Source of the DNA: Jaapia argillacea MUCL 33604
Lineage: Eukaryota > Basidiomycota > Agaricomycetes > Jaapiales > Jaapiaceae
Direction of reading: 5' to 3'
Length of the DNA stretch: 64,000 nucleotides
NCBI GenBank assembly: GCA_000697665.1
Contig: KL197709.1
Coordinates: 1,844,538-1,908,537, forward strand
The position numbers were made by a program, and so were the translations under genes. The notes beneath the pieces were generated by a model. The model saw only the letters and a program-made list of their open reading frames with translations. It made no database searches and had not been told where the DNA came from. Shown here one piece after another: positions 1-10,659 of the stretch (the first letter of the stretch is position 1; every line of letters starts with the position of its first letter).

Positions 1-584
1 CTAAAATACAGTCGTTGGCGCTCGTGATAAGGGGTGCTTATGGCTCATGGAAAAGTGGCAACTCTCATAATGTTGAGTGCCGAAGACGCTGGCAATAAGG
101 TGCTATAAGTATTTAAAATCAGTGCCTACCCCCGGAAAACAAGTGCTCTTCGCTCTGGATGTTAAATAGCAATCATGTCCGGTCCAGAGCACAAAGCACT
201 TCTAGGAAAAGTGACCAAGGCACTTGTCCTGCGAGCGCTATGGGCACTTGTGGGTACTCATTTGGAGAGCGATGGACACTCGTTTCGTATAGCCTTCTTC
301 ACTCTTTTTGAGTGAGTTTACTTCCCATAGTGTACAGTTAAAAGGAAATGTTCACAATGTCGAAAGTATCTAATGTTGATCTGATGCGTAGAATGTAAAG
401 TGTAAAATCTCAAAAGAAAAAAGGTATACGTGTGCCATAGGCAGGAAACAAAACCGCATCCCATCGACCCACCAACGTCGCCCTCGGGCTCCGTCCCCAT
501 CTCCCACACGGCCCTGACAATCAAGCCATCGTCGTCCACATATCTCGTTCCCTCAACATCAAACACACCCAGACCATCTCTCTC

Positions 585-613
585 GAACCCGAACCCAAAC
601 CCAAACCCAAACC
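585..613. repeat. Short CCCAAA/CCCGAA tandem repeat
   Basis: About five copies of a 6-bp unit (GAACCC then AAACCC) lie in tandem. The minus strand reads Gly-Phe repeats. It is too short and of the wrong unit to be telomeric (basidiomycete telomeres are normally TTAGGG), so it is best taken as a minisatellite. Confidence 0.6.
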
Positions 614-1034
614 ACCAGTCCCACCCATAGAAATGTCGTATAAACCCGGCATAGCAATGTCCCAAACTCATATCGCAACGCCCCCTCAACCTCATCTCCT
701 CGCCCCAGCAAAACCAACTCCCCCAACAAAACAGCAACAACACGAGCGAAAAGGATACGTTGGCATCACGGCTCACAAAGAATCCACGATACTTACACGG
801 GTCCGTCATAGACAGTGGCATATAGGCAATGGGGCAGCGGCGTTGGTGGCGTTCGCGGTCGTCACCTTCTCTGGGCTTGCCGAGGTTTTCGTGTTCTCGT
901 TGAATAACGGCGAGCCTCATCTGGGGCGAGCGTTGGTTAGGTGGAGATGAAGCAGAATTGAGAGAGGGGGCTTACCTGGTCGGTGACACAGTCGAGCTAA
1001 AGTCCTCACAATACCCAGATGAGAACACTACATA

Positions 1035-1069
1035 GAGGGCAATGTGATCGTGACGACCACATTGCCCTC
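1035..1069. repeat. Perfect 12-bp inverted repeat (hairpin, 11-nt loop)
   Basis: The arms GAGGGCAATGTG (1035-1046) and CACATTGCCCTC (1058-1069) are exact reverse complements around an 11-nt spacer. It lies outside any supported coding exon. Its function is unknown. Confidence 0.8.
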
Positions 1070-2049
1070 CGCATGAGAACAGCCACTAGTGAGCGAATGA
1101 TAACAGCGCATACAATCGCAAAAACTCACCGTAACGAGCATGACGAGAACTACCTAAACGAACTTCAACCAAGTCAGAAACCAGAGCGCCCATGTCTGTA
1201 CAAAACAGTCAGTATCCAACGAATGAATGATTCCGAACAATAAAGAAACTCACCAAATCAACCAGACTCTCCAGCATCCCTTCCTCGACTCTTCAAAAGC
1301 CCAAGGCGTCCAACCACGAACACTCCATTTCTTGCTGCCAGCCATATATGCCCAAAGCCACCGTCTCAGGATCCTGTATCGTGGAAAAATGGTTAGAGCT
1401 CAGCCTCGGTACCCTTACTCGTGTGCGCGCTGCAGTTAGCTTCGCTGATCCGGCAAGGCAAATTGATGGCGGCCAAAGGGAGTATGGTTGTATGCGAGAA
1501 TCGATGAGTAGGTTGTGGTTGTTGGGATAGCGATGTTGTTGTAGTCGATGTGGTTGTGGCTGGGCAGGGTATAGAGTGTTTTGGGGTGGGTTTGAGGACC
1601 AGGTTGATCGGAAGGTCTGAAGGGGTTGAGTCACCAGCAAGTGGATTTCGATGGGATATGACCAGAAAGCTTCCTCGAGAAATCCCAGTCGATGCGACCA
1701 GCGCGTGGAAAGGAGATAGTCAAGTAGCCAAGGCCAGAGATGTTGGGTCGACAGGGAAATAGAAACGTAGACTCTGAAGCAGGGGCAAGTAGAAAAGAAA
1801 AGGGCCAGTGTAGCCCAGGGCACAAGTAGAGCGGCTCCAGAAAAGGAAATAGGGGAACTAGTAGTGCAGAGGTGAAGCGTGGTATTGGTATATTGAGTGT
1901 CCGAGGCAGTCTTGATCCAATGTGCGGGTCCTTCAGGTCGTAGGAGGGGAGGGCGCAGTTGTAAGCTCGGAAGATCAAGTGGCGGCCACCTGGTCGTGAT
2001 TGGTGGGCTTGGGGCTGGTCGGCGCCACGAGATCCGATTTCTAGCAACT

Positions 2050-2410
2050 GTCAGAGCGTTGTGTCGTGATAACTCGGCTCTAGATTTGGGATCTGCTGAG
2101 TCACTGAGAGTGTTGCTGCGTCGAGAGAATGGTCTTGCGGTAGCCAGAGCGTCGTGTCGTGATAACTCGGCTCTGGACTTGTCGAAACCACAAGTGCTTT
2201 GTGTCGAAGGACTGTGGACTCGAGCTCAGCACGAGGAGTGTCGTGAAATCCTGCGGTGGGCTCGTCGATACCGCAGACAACTAGCTCGAACCATAGAGTC
2301 TTCTCGCTGCCAGGAGGGGTGAAGAGCTCGCCGCCGCGAGAGAATGTCCGGTGGTGGCCAGTGCTTCGTATGTCGTGGTAACTTGGCTCTGGGCTCATCG
2401 ACACCACAGG
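2050..2410. repeat. Three degenerate copies of a ~55-bp repeat
   Basis: Related blocks occur at about 2050-2090, 2131-2195 and 2338-2410. They share a core of the form TCGTGTCGTGATAACTCGGCTCTGG, preceded in the last two by GAGAGAATG..GGTGGCC/GGTAGCC. Copies 2 and 3 also share a downstream TCGA-ACCACA block. On the minus strand each core reads a peptide like SPEPSYHD inside an open frame (2051-2593). The spacing is irregular, so this looks like an old, diverged tandem family rather than a fresh satellite. Confidence 0.65.
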
Positions 2411-2666
2411 AAATATCGCTTGGAGGATACCACGGTTCTCGGGTAGAAGGAAGTCGAAAGGCAGATATGCCAGACGGAGAATAATAAAAAAAGAAAAGAG
2501 ACGATCAAGTTGGGTGTTTGACGCCGGTCGAAAGAAAAGTGAGAATGATCCGGGACAAGGTAAAAAGTGAAATTTCCGAGATGACGTTCGCAATCTGCAT
2601 CAGAGAATGCAGCCACTGTCAAGCGGATGATGATGGGGGATAAAATAATGGACGCACCTGGCAATG

Positions 2667-4827
2667 TCATCCGGGCTCTTGAATCTCAAGCCAAATCCTC
2701 CTCGCTCTTTTCAACGCTTCCAAATCCTTCATCATTTGCAACAATTTTCTCTGGTTTTCTTGCAATGCCTTATCAGTTTCTTTTTCTTCATCTTCATCTT
2801 CATCTTCCTCGTCTCCTTCGTCGACATCCTCTTCCTCCTGCACCTCGTCCTTTTGCTCGCCGCCCTCGTTCTCATCTTCGTCCTCGTCCTCATCTTCATC
2901 TTCATCCTCATCCTCATCGTTATCCCCATCCTCGCCCTCCTCATCATCCTCCACACCCATTCCACTCGCCACCACCACCACCTCCTCCTCCTTCACTTCC
3001 TCTTCGACATCTTCTTCCTCCTCGACTCTGGGTCCTGCCATAGGTCCTTTGGGCGATTCAGGAGTTTCCCAAGCATCAAATGAATCTACATTCATTCCCT
3101 CTCCTCCATCATTGGCTCCATGGGAGGCAGAGAGCTGAATAGCGTGAACAATCGCTTTGCTCCCATCCCCAGGAAGTACGACGGAATGGTCGGCAAATCG
3201 CAGCCTGATGCGTGGTCGATTGCGCCTCGGAACGGTGGTGAGGGTGTGGATTGTGTTGTAGAATGAATCGAATGATTCTTGTACCCGGTCTTGCTCGATC
3301 TCGTGTTCATGGGATGAAACAATGTGATCAGCATAATCCTCTGTGTGCATGTCGGACAACACCGATGAGGAACCCTGGATGTGCTGAGGGGTGAGATTCA
3401 CGCTTGACATCGACTCCGTCGCAGCGATTGGATCACATGTGCTCGTAGGCTTCCAATCCATTGAATGGTCCTGGTCCAGTACTTGCAACGGAGACCGGGC
3501 GCCTGGGTTAACAGAGAAGAAACTCTCGGTGTTCATCTCGTTGTCAACGAGCGAATTTCCGTCGGAATCGGGGTGGATGGACAAATGAGCCACACGTTTC
3601 GAGATAGCCTTGACATCTTCGAAAGAGGGCGAGTCGACGAGGATCGGCTCTGTCCCGACGAGTGTGATATCAGCATCGTCGTCGAATGAATGGGACACCG
3701 TCAAGGTGGTCGATCCATCAGGCAGGTTCGTCGGGTCGTGCAGTGGCCCAACGCGATGGGCGTCGCCGAAGGCACTGAATGGCATGAAGGCGGGTGAGCA
3801 GCAGGGTTGAACAGAGTCGACATATGGTGAAGTCTCTCCAAGCGTACAGCGTTGGAACAGAATGATGACTTCTAACATGTCGAAGACGTCGATCAGAGGG
3901 GCATCGACGGTGGAAGAGGACAGACGTCGTGGTCCCGACGTATCCGTTCGACTCTTCGGGTACGGGCGATATCGACGCGAACGCCGGATGTGTCGCTTCG
4001 TATGGGGTGGTAATTGCTTTGGTTTTGTTGGTGATTGCAGTGGTTTTCCGTCACCTTCTTGGGTCGTGGCGTTGCGCCATTGTCTCAATAAGACGTGATA
4101 ACTTTCCAACGGAAAGGGCATAGTACTCGACAATTGTCGGAACAACTCTGTCGCACTCTGGACGACACCCATCGCCAAATGATGGAGGGCGGCTGTAAAT
4201 TCAACCTTCGTTCCAAATGTCAGAAAGTAATTGCCAGCTATTGATAGAAGAGCTTACCTGAGCTGTTTGTTGTCGAGCAATAGACTCTAACGCTGAGAAG
4301 TAATCGTATCCGCGCCGTAACACATGGTCGGCCTTTTGCGCATCAGAAAGTGGGCTCGGGAAGGTTAAGGAAAGGAATCAACTCACTACGGCGGTGAGAC
4401 GACGCACGGGTCGGGGTCCCAAGGCAGCCAGATCAGTTGCATCTGGCTCGCCGAGGCCATCGGAAGGCCTCCGTCGCTTCAAAGAGGACCTGTTGCAAGG
4501 GACGAATGGATGCTCGGGGGAAGGGTCACGACTCCCATTCCAAACGATTCTTCGAGCATCCGCAACAAGTTTCTCAGAAGGCGACTGGGACTCCACCCAC
4601 ACCATATACTCCTTCTTCTGGGCATGCGACTTCCGTATCTTATCCATTTCCTTCCGTCTTTGGTCCCTTCTCTCATCGAATTGTTGGCGAGATTCGCGAG
4701 AAGGATCGCGCTGAGGGCGGGCGGGTGGCGGGTAAGGGGGTTTACTTGGAAGAAGCTGTTTCCAGCGAGAAGGAGTGGAAGGGTGATTGGGAGTGAGTTT
4801 GTGAAGTGGGGTTGTTGGAGTCGACAT
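2667..4827 (-). CDS. Hypothetical protein with basic N-terminus and long acidic C-terminal tract
   Basis: Three exons join cleanly: 4387-4827, 4258-4332 and 2667-4205, with introns of 54 and 52 nt (GTGAGT and GTAAGC donors). They give about 684 residues. Residues 1-60 are Pro-rich, followed by a charged helix (ESRQQFDERRDQRRKEMDKI) ending near YMVWVESQSPSEKL. The middle carries a basic patch (HIRRSRRYRPYP) and a Ser/Thr/Asp-rich low-complexity region. The last ~110 residues are an Asp/Glu run ending in a short amphipathic helix (LQMMKDLEALKRARR). No family was recognised. The charge pattern suggests a nuclear or chromatin-associated protein, but that is inference. The gene is preceded by about 1.2 kb without genes. 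Confidence 0.75.
2775..2960. repeat. (TCATCN)n microsatellite coding for the acidic tract
   Basis: The plus strand is a run of CTCATC/TTCATC/TCCTC units. It encodes the Asp/Glu tract of the minus-strand gene around it. Opposite-strand open frames here (poly-Pro/His or Phe/Ile) are by-products of the repeat. Confidence 0.8.
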
Positions 4828-6022
4828 GGTTGTTCAACTTCAAGCTGGGGGGAAGTACCAAATTGGGAACTCGAACTTATACCAGTCTCTGGTGGCTGAC
4901 GATGGTCTGGAAACCAATCATGACATCACGGCGAAAACACCTGCTTCATAAACGAAAGAAACGCGTCTTCCTAGAAGGGGGGAAAAGGGGACAAGTCAAT
5001 CTCATCAATTTGCGCATGCATCTCACCACCAATGCAAGGGAAAGGTCTCTGCACAGGAGTCATTCTCATGCAAATGCATGAGAACGAGTACCTGTTCAGA
5101 AGCCCAGCATCCCTTCCGAGATCCACTATTCATCAAGAGTTAGCTCGAAAAAATGAGACAACTCATGTGCACATACCACAGTGATACAATGTGACAGAAA
5201 TATCCAAGACTCAATAAAAGACGCGTGGTACGAGCAGAATCCCTTTCAAGATATACTTCGAGAGTAGAGACGAGAAGGGAAGACTTTGGATTTCGAAGCC
5301 ATTTGCTGCGATCCCGTTCGCGTCAAGCACAAACCGAGAAAGCACCGTTCGCATATCTTTGAATTGCGTTCTTCGCAGCGATGAGGAGTCCAGTGAAGGA
5401 GTGATTAACTCAGTGCAATGGAGGATCTTGGGCCAAATATTCCCGTTCACGGAGTGATCGAATTTACTTCTCTCTCGATCTATATCTTTGGAAGATCACC
5501 AGCGGGGATATCAAGGTTTTCTGTGAATTTATGCGAGGGTGCAGTGGCTTTGTGAATGGGCGATGGTTTGTGAAAGGACTGTGGAAAGGGGGACTTGGCA
5601 GAAAGACTTTGGACGAAACAGTGAAGGTCACTCCAGTTATTTCGTGACGTCTCATTGTCACAACTTCTCGTCGGGCACTTCAAGTTCGTGCGACGACCGA
5701 TTGCTCGCCAGTAATATTGGGTTCTACGGATGAGAGACGCCAGGACAATACTGCTACATTTAGTTGAGTACATGCGAGAGATGCACAATCTACCCAACGA
5801 GTAGCGACAACCAGCTACAACTCCGTCAGAACATCACTCCTCGGTGCCTCACATGTACACTCGGAGGGCAGACCCTGCCAACGTCACATCCACATGTTCG
5901 GTAGGAATGGAACGGGATGGTATGCCAAGGCCTCTTCCGCCGGGAATGTCGATTTCGTACATTATCCTCGAGTTTCAGTGAGCACGCATTCCACAACTAC
6001 TGTATGTAGTGGTAGCTCATAA
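4828..6022. other. Intergenic region, 1.2 kb
   Basis: This is the presumed promoter of the minus-strand gene starting at 4827 plus the 3' flank of the UPF0183-like gene. Open frames of 60-105 codons on the minus strand (5211-5450, 5480-5797) resemble no family, have no splice-linked partners and are not called. It contains the inverted repeat at 5063-5084. Confidence 0.55.
5063..5084. repeat. Perfect 10-bp inverted repeat containing ATGCAAAT
   Basis: TTCTCATGCA and TGCATGAGAA flank a 2-nt AA spacer and are exact reverse complements. The centre includes an ATGCAAAT octamer. It sits about 235 bp upstream of the minus-strand start codon at 4827, so it could be a dimeric transcription-factor site. 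Confidence 0.75.
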
Positions 6023-7817
6023 TCAGAACAGTGTGACAGAAGCGACATGCCCAGATTCCGTCACTTCCAGTATCACACCATCATACCCGACCAGCCCTGC
6101 TGACGCAAATAGATAGCAGAAAGGGCAAGCCAAGGGGCATGTCGCGAAGAAGAGACAAGGGAACATGTCAGTCAGGGAAAGCCATGAAATGAAGAGGTGA
6201 ACAGACGTGTGCTGGAGTTTGGCAACGTGAGAGTAGGTTCGTCGTCGGTTCTATCCAACAGCATGGAAGGTGGTGCTTCTCGGGGGCTAAGGAAATGGTT
6301 GATCACATCAAACTATGTACACCCAAAACAAGGCGAGTCAACTAGCGAACGCTGGACCAGTTCGGGGACGTACCCGATCATGAAACCTCATGCGAGGAGG
6401 ATGATCTAGACGAGACAGTATGATCAAGCGTAAGCGAATGACAGGATATATACAACCATTCGAGGAGGATATACCGTCTTCATCGTCTTCTGGAGGTCCT
6501 TCTATCTCCCATGGACATCGCTTATATCGTTGAAACAGGGGAGTGCCAGGCTAAGTAGAAGGAGGGAACCATATTCAGCAAAGGTTACAAAGAAGGATGT
6601 CAAGATCGCACAATATTGGTATGAAGGATGATCTTCTTCACGATGTGGGAGCCGCCAGAGATGAGGATGTCTATCCCGTGTTGGAAGTAGTTGTAGAAGT
6701 CTTGAGAGGGTGAGAGTAAGGTGGGATGTACGGGAACCAAGAAATGAACTTACAATCCACTTCTGACTCGTCTTCAGCATTGCGAGGAGCCGTTGCATGA
6801 ATTGTCATCCGGTCATCTTCCTTGTAGTGTACTCGTAAAGGCGGTCCGAGATCAAGCTGGAGATCTTGAGCTGTTGTGACACCAATCTGAATGTGTACCG
6901 GCTGTGAGTGAGACTGGGGGTAGAAGTCAAGTGTCACTCCGTTGTGAATCTGCGCAGATAACCACTTCAGCCACGTCATCTAGTGTCAACAGGTAGAACC
7001 ACCTTGACGACTGCCCGAAAAATATCCCCATACATTATTGGGGATTCTAACACCTCACTGAGGGCATCCCTCTCCGCCTCCGCTTCCGCACCTCCTGCAA
7101 GCTTCTGCAACACAATGACACGTTTCACTTCTTGCATCCGATCTTCCGGGTGATGACCATGTGGAGTTCCAGTTGGAGGGGTACCAACGTTACTTGTCCT
7201 TGACTTCGATTTCGTATGCGCGTGGGTTGCTGATGTGGAGGACCTTGGAGACAGGACAGGGGACTTCAATCCTTCGGGAATAGTGAGCCGAGGGTCCTCA
7301 TCGAAGTTAAACCATACTCCAGGGTATCTGAGGTCGTCACCCTCGTATGTTGGCCCAAACGTTCGGCTAACGCCGAGTCGTCGTAACACCTCCCCGGTCT
7401 CTCCATCCAAACCCTTTCCTGGGCTGGAAGCCGACGGGGCCACACTAGAAGTACTGGCAGATGAAGAAAGTATGGTGTCTTTGTACCTCAGCCTGACAGG
7501 TGGGTTCGGATCTCTCAGCTTTCTTAGACATATCGTATGTAGCCTTTGGTGGACACCGGAAAATAGAAGGTCGAGATGAGGCCGGATGTGCAAGATAATG
7601 GGCGTGGTAATCGGGGAGTGTTGACTGTCGTATTTGAGGTCGATTTGAGGGAAAAGATGGGGCAGAGTTCTGAGCAGGTCTAGGGTCGACCACAGGGATG
7701 TTCCTGGTGAAAGTTGGAGGGTTAATCAGCGGAAGGAGAAGAAAAGGGCACAATACCCAGTTCGAAAGGACCAAGACCAGATCCTGGTCGGATATCCACA
7801 TCTAGGGTCGAAATCAT
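6023..7817 (-). CDS. UPF0183 (PHAF1/C16orf70-like) protein
   Basis: The spliced product of roughly 430 residues follows the UPF0183 family throughout. Exon 1 (7757-7817) gives MISTLDVDIRPGSGLGPFEL, the typical start. Later exons carry VHQRLHTICLRKLRDP, TFGPTYEGDDLRYPGVWF, QIGVTTAQDLQLDLGPPLRV, HYKEDDRMTIHATAPRN, FYNYFQHGIDILISGGSH and PLFQRYKRCPWEIEGPPEDD. Short 3' exons then give NHFLSPREAPPSMLLDRTDD and GYDGVILEVTESGHVASVTL before the stop at 6023-6025. At least seven introns are needed; one uses an AAG acceptor before FYNYFQ. Animal PHAF1 is reported as a phagophore/autophagy factor, while the fungal role is unknown. It shares a 205-bp upstream region with DPB2. Confidence 0.9.
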
Positions 7818-8022
7818 GGCCGTTTGTTGACGGAGGATAGCCTTGGTGTTGGTAGGGGATCGACTCACTGACTGTCAAGGAAGCAGGTGGACTTGACTCG
7901 CCGCATTTGGCTTCGATCACTGCAGCCACAGACGCGTCGCGTACCTCGAGGCGACCAGTTCCTCCAATCTTACTCCGACTTCAACTCAGTTGCTGAACAG
8001 ACGCAAAGTTTCAAGAGTTATC
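7818..8022. promoter_or_regulatory. Divergent promoter, UPF0183-like gene / DPB2
   Basis: The two start codons point away from each other across 205 bp, so both core promoters must lie here. No clear TATA box was seen. Confidence 0.6.
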
Positions 8023-10211
8023 ATGGCAGATCCACGTCAGCGAATAATCATCAAGGTTCGATCCTCTATTGGCCTCCTTTACTAGCCTTCTCCAGCCCTA
8101 AGCTGCACCGTCGCGCAAAACACTCAGGTCTTTCGTAAATACAGTCACTCCCTTGGACCAGACGCACTCGAATTCCTGGAGGATATTTTGGAGCAGCACG
8201 ATATTGCTGACGAAGATTTGGAGTCCTCCATTGATTTGATTGCGAAAGAGTACAATAAGCAAGATGGTGAGTGATAGCCGTATTTTATGAATGAAGCTCA
8301 TAGCAAAGAAATTGGTGCTTTGTGACAGACGCTGTCATGAAAGTTTCGCTGAACGTACTGCAGAGAGTGTACGAAGCACTACAAGGCTCCACTGGCGGCG
8401 GAGGTGAGACCGACGAGGAGACCTTAGACCCAGAGAGCCATCTGTTCTTCATCAATGCCTTTGAGATGCCGTTGTGGCATTACTCTCCAGAGAGAACGAC
8501 GTTCGAGAGGTACGGTAATCTTGACTTTGTTGTGTTCTTCGTACCTTGCTGATAATCACCTAGATCCCAACATACCCCGACAATATCTGGGACTGCTGAC
8601 TCGCGAGTGATGGCCGTTAGAAACAGATTACAAATAATAAAACAAACGGTGTTGAGAAATGAGCACTTCTCGCCTTCAACTTTGCCTTCCCGTGATCGAG
8701 AACATCTGCTCGCAGTATGTATCTTCCCCATGGATTACTCCAGCTCAAGGGGACTTATCACCGTGTCTGTAGTTGAAATCGACAAAGCAACTTCTTGGGC
8801 GCCCAGGAAATCGTTTCCTGTTATTCGGTATGCTCACGCACAACAAAGAAGGGAAACTTTGTTTGGAAGATCAAGATGGGTTCGTCGAGTTAGATTTCTC
8901 ATCTCTTGTAAGTCGAGGTACGAATGCACTTGTGTCATCAGTCATTGTTCTCACACGGCTTCCTCCAGGATCAACCAAGTGAAGGTCTATTCACGGAAGG
9001 CTGTTTTGCTCTTGTCGAGGGTGACTATACCGAAGATGGTATATTCGAAGTGATTGCTATCGGTCACCCTCCCTGTGAGAGTAGGGAGACTGCGAGGTAG
9101 GCGTCCCACCGATATTTCCCTTTGGATCGTCTGACAGCCATAGATCTATCTATGGTCACATTGACTTCCTTGGACAAGGCGCTACCACTCTTGTCGAAGA
9201 TGTCCGTATATATCTTGCTTTCTCTTTTTTCATGACGCCGACACTCTTCGTCGCATAGGCTCAGTTCGCCACTCGAATTCAAGCAGAACTGCCCGAGTTG
9301 TGTTTCTTCTTCATCTCGGATCTTTGGCTTGACCATCCAGACACTTTCAACGGTCTGAGAAAGATGTTTGATAACTGTGTCGAGAACAGTTTTATTCCAA
9401 AAGTGATTGTGTTCTGCGGGAACTTCACCAGCAAAGGCATTGCGCATGGTCACGGGAGGGATATCCAGCGGTATCAAGGTCGGTTTAACTCCCTCATCGC
9501 CCGTCGCATCCTCGCGTTGACATGTGTACACTGGCAGATAACTTCGACTCCCTAGCAGACCTACTTGCTTCCTACCCCCAGCTAACCCGCTCAACACACT
9601 TCCTCTTTATTCCCGGGCCTTTAGACTTGACGTCCAACTCGCTCCTCCCTCGCCGTCCCCTGCTCTCTTCCTTCACAGCAAAACTGAGAGCCAAAGTGCC
9701 ACGAGTACATTTTGGGAGCAATCCCTGTCGGATCAAATTCGCTGGTCAGGAGGTGGTTGTGTTCAGAGAGGATTGCATGACGAGAATGTTGAGGAATTTG
9801 GTTGGGGTCAAGCCCGATATTGGGAGGGATGACTTGCAGAGATATGTGAGTGACATCGTCGTTTTCCTGGAGGCCTGCATGTTCCCTAATGCAGCGATGA
9901 GTGCAGCTTGTCCAAACAATCCTTGATCAGAGCCACCTGGCGCCCCTAACGAATAACGTCCAGCCGGTGCTCTCAGAGTACGATCATGCACTTCGTCTTT
10001 ACCCCCTACCAACAGCGGTGAACATTTCTGCCAACGGATCTGCTTTTGAATCGTATTGACGTTTATGTAGGTCGTGTTGGCCGACAAATACGAGAGCTAC
10101 CAGATCACGTATGAAGGTTGTCACGTCTTCAATCCTGGAAGTTTTGTAGGGGGAGAAAGTTTCAAGTTCTCCACTTACACGCCTGCGACGAGGCTATCAG
10201 AGGAGTGGTGA
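8023..10211 (+). CDS. DPB2: DNA polymerase epsilon subunit B
   Basis: This is the second subunit of the leading-strand replicase Pol epsilon, which links the catalytic subunit to the CMG helicase. The start [11 protein letters not shown] is followed by an intron. The N-terminal helical domain reads [20 protein letters not shown] and [17 protein letters not shown]. The C-terminal inactive calcineurin-like phosphoesterase domain carries [54 protein letters not shown] and [20 protein letters not shown]. It ends [25 protein letters not shown] and a stop at 10209-10211. The fold keeps Asp/His-like positions without a full metal site, as is usual for B subunits. There are many 45-60-nt introns. The length is close to the family norm of about 530 residues. 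Confidence 0.93.
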
Positions 10212-10659
10212 GCTTTGTCAACTTCGTCGATGGAGCGGTGACGCTTACGGCCTGTGTTCTTCCCCTCGTGATAGTGTATTGACAATAGATGAGGAAGATT
10301 GAGCACGGACTGTCGTAGTGGACCTCTACCTTATTTTTGTTTCCTTCTTACCGAAGTCCAATTTGCCACTCAGGCACAACCAGGACATACACATACGTAG
10401 CTCGATCGTTGCCACGTGTGATCCTTTCCTTGGCGCTTTTGGAGGCCTCATCAGACGCCGAGCATGCACAACCTTGAACGTGTCCGACGCTGAGACATAC
10501 GACACCTACTTAGCGCATATACCTACCCCTCGTCGCATATTCCTTGCCAGCATCCCTGTTTCCTCCTCGCATAGTTTAATTTCCGGGCTCGGTGCTCTTC
10601 AAGACACGTTGCGTTGGACTCGCGATCGTCCATTTATTCGCACCAGCGGCATCCGTCAT
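10212..10659. other. Intergenic region between DPB2 and FMP27
   Basis: The stretch is 448 bp. The FMP27 reading frame stays open upstream to an ATG at 10318, but those 114 codons show none of the family's N-terminal features. It is read as promoter and 5' UTR. Confidence 0.55.

Larger units (their letters stand above)
1..2666. other. Unresolved 5' region, no confident gene model
   Basis: No protein family was recognised on either strand. On the minus strand there are exon-like pieces. One spans about 1272-1368 between a candidate acceptor (TACAG) and a GTGAGT donor, and encodes a Trp/Arg-rich stretch containing SKKWSVRGWTPWAFEE. A further piece at about 1135-1195 ends at another GTGAG donor. 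Hydrophobic minus-strand readings occur around 650-780 and 1650-1850. The pieces could not be joined in one phase, so this may be a divergent membrane-protein gene, a decayed gene, or chance. The stretch also holds a (CCCAAA)-like repeat, a hairpin and a degenerate repeat family, listed separately. The first 300 bases show nothing else. Confidence 0.3.

Noticed and set aside
585-613. Possible interstitial telomere repeat
   Set aside because: The unit is CCCAAA/CCCGAA, not the CCCTAA expected for basidiomycete telomeres, and the run is under 30 bp.
2627-3083. Plus-strand open frames rich in Pro/His or Phe/Ile
   Set aside because: They are the antisense of the GAT/GAG-type repeat coding for the acidic tract of the minus-strand gene.
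5211-5797. Two minus-strand frames of 79 and 105 codons
   Set aside because: No family similarity or joining splice sites; not called as genes.
8054-8065. tRNA B-box-like GGTTCGATCC
   Set aside because: One base short of the consensus, lies in the first DPB2 intron, and no cloverleaf could be drawn around it.
10318-10659. 114-codon in-frame extension upstream of FMP27
   Set aside because: It lacks family features; the conserved N-terminal membrane anchor begins after the ATG at 10660.
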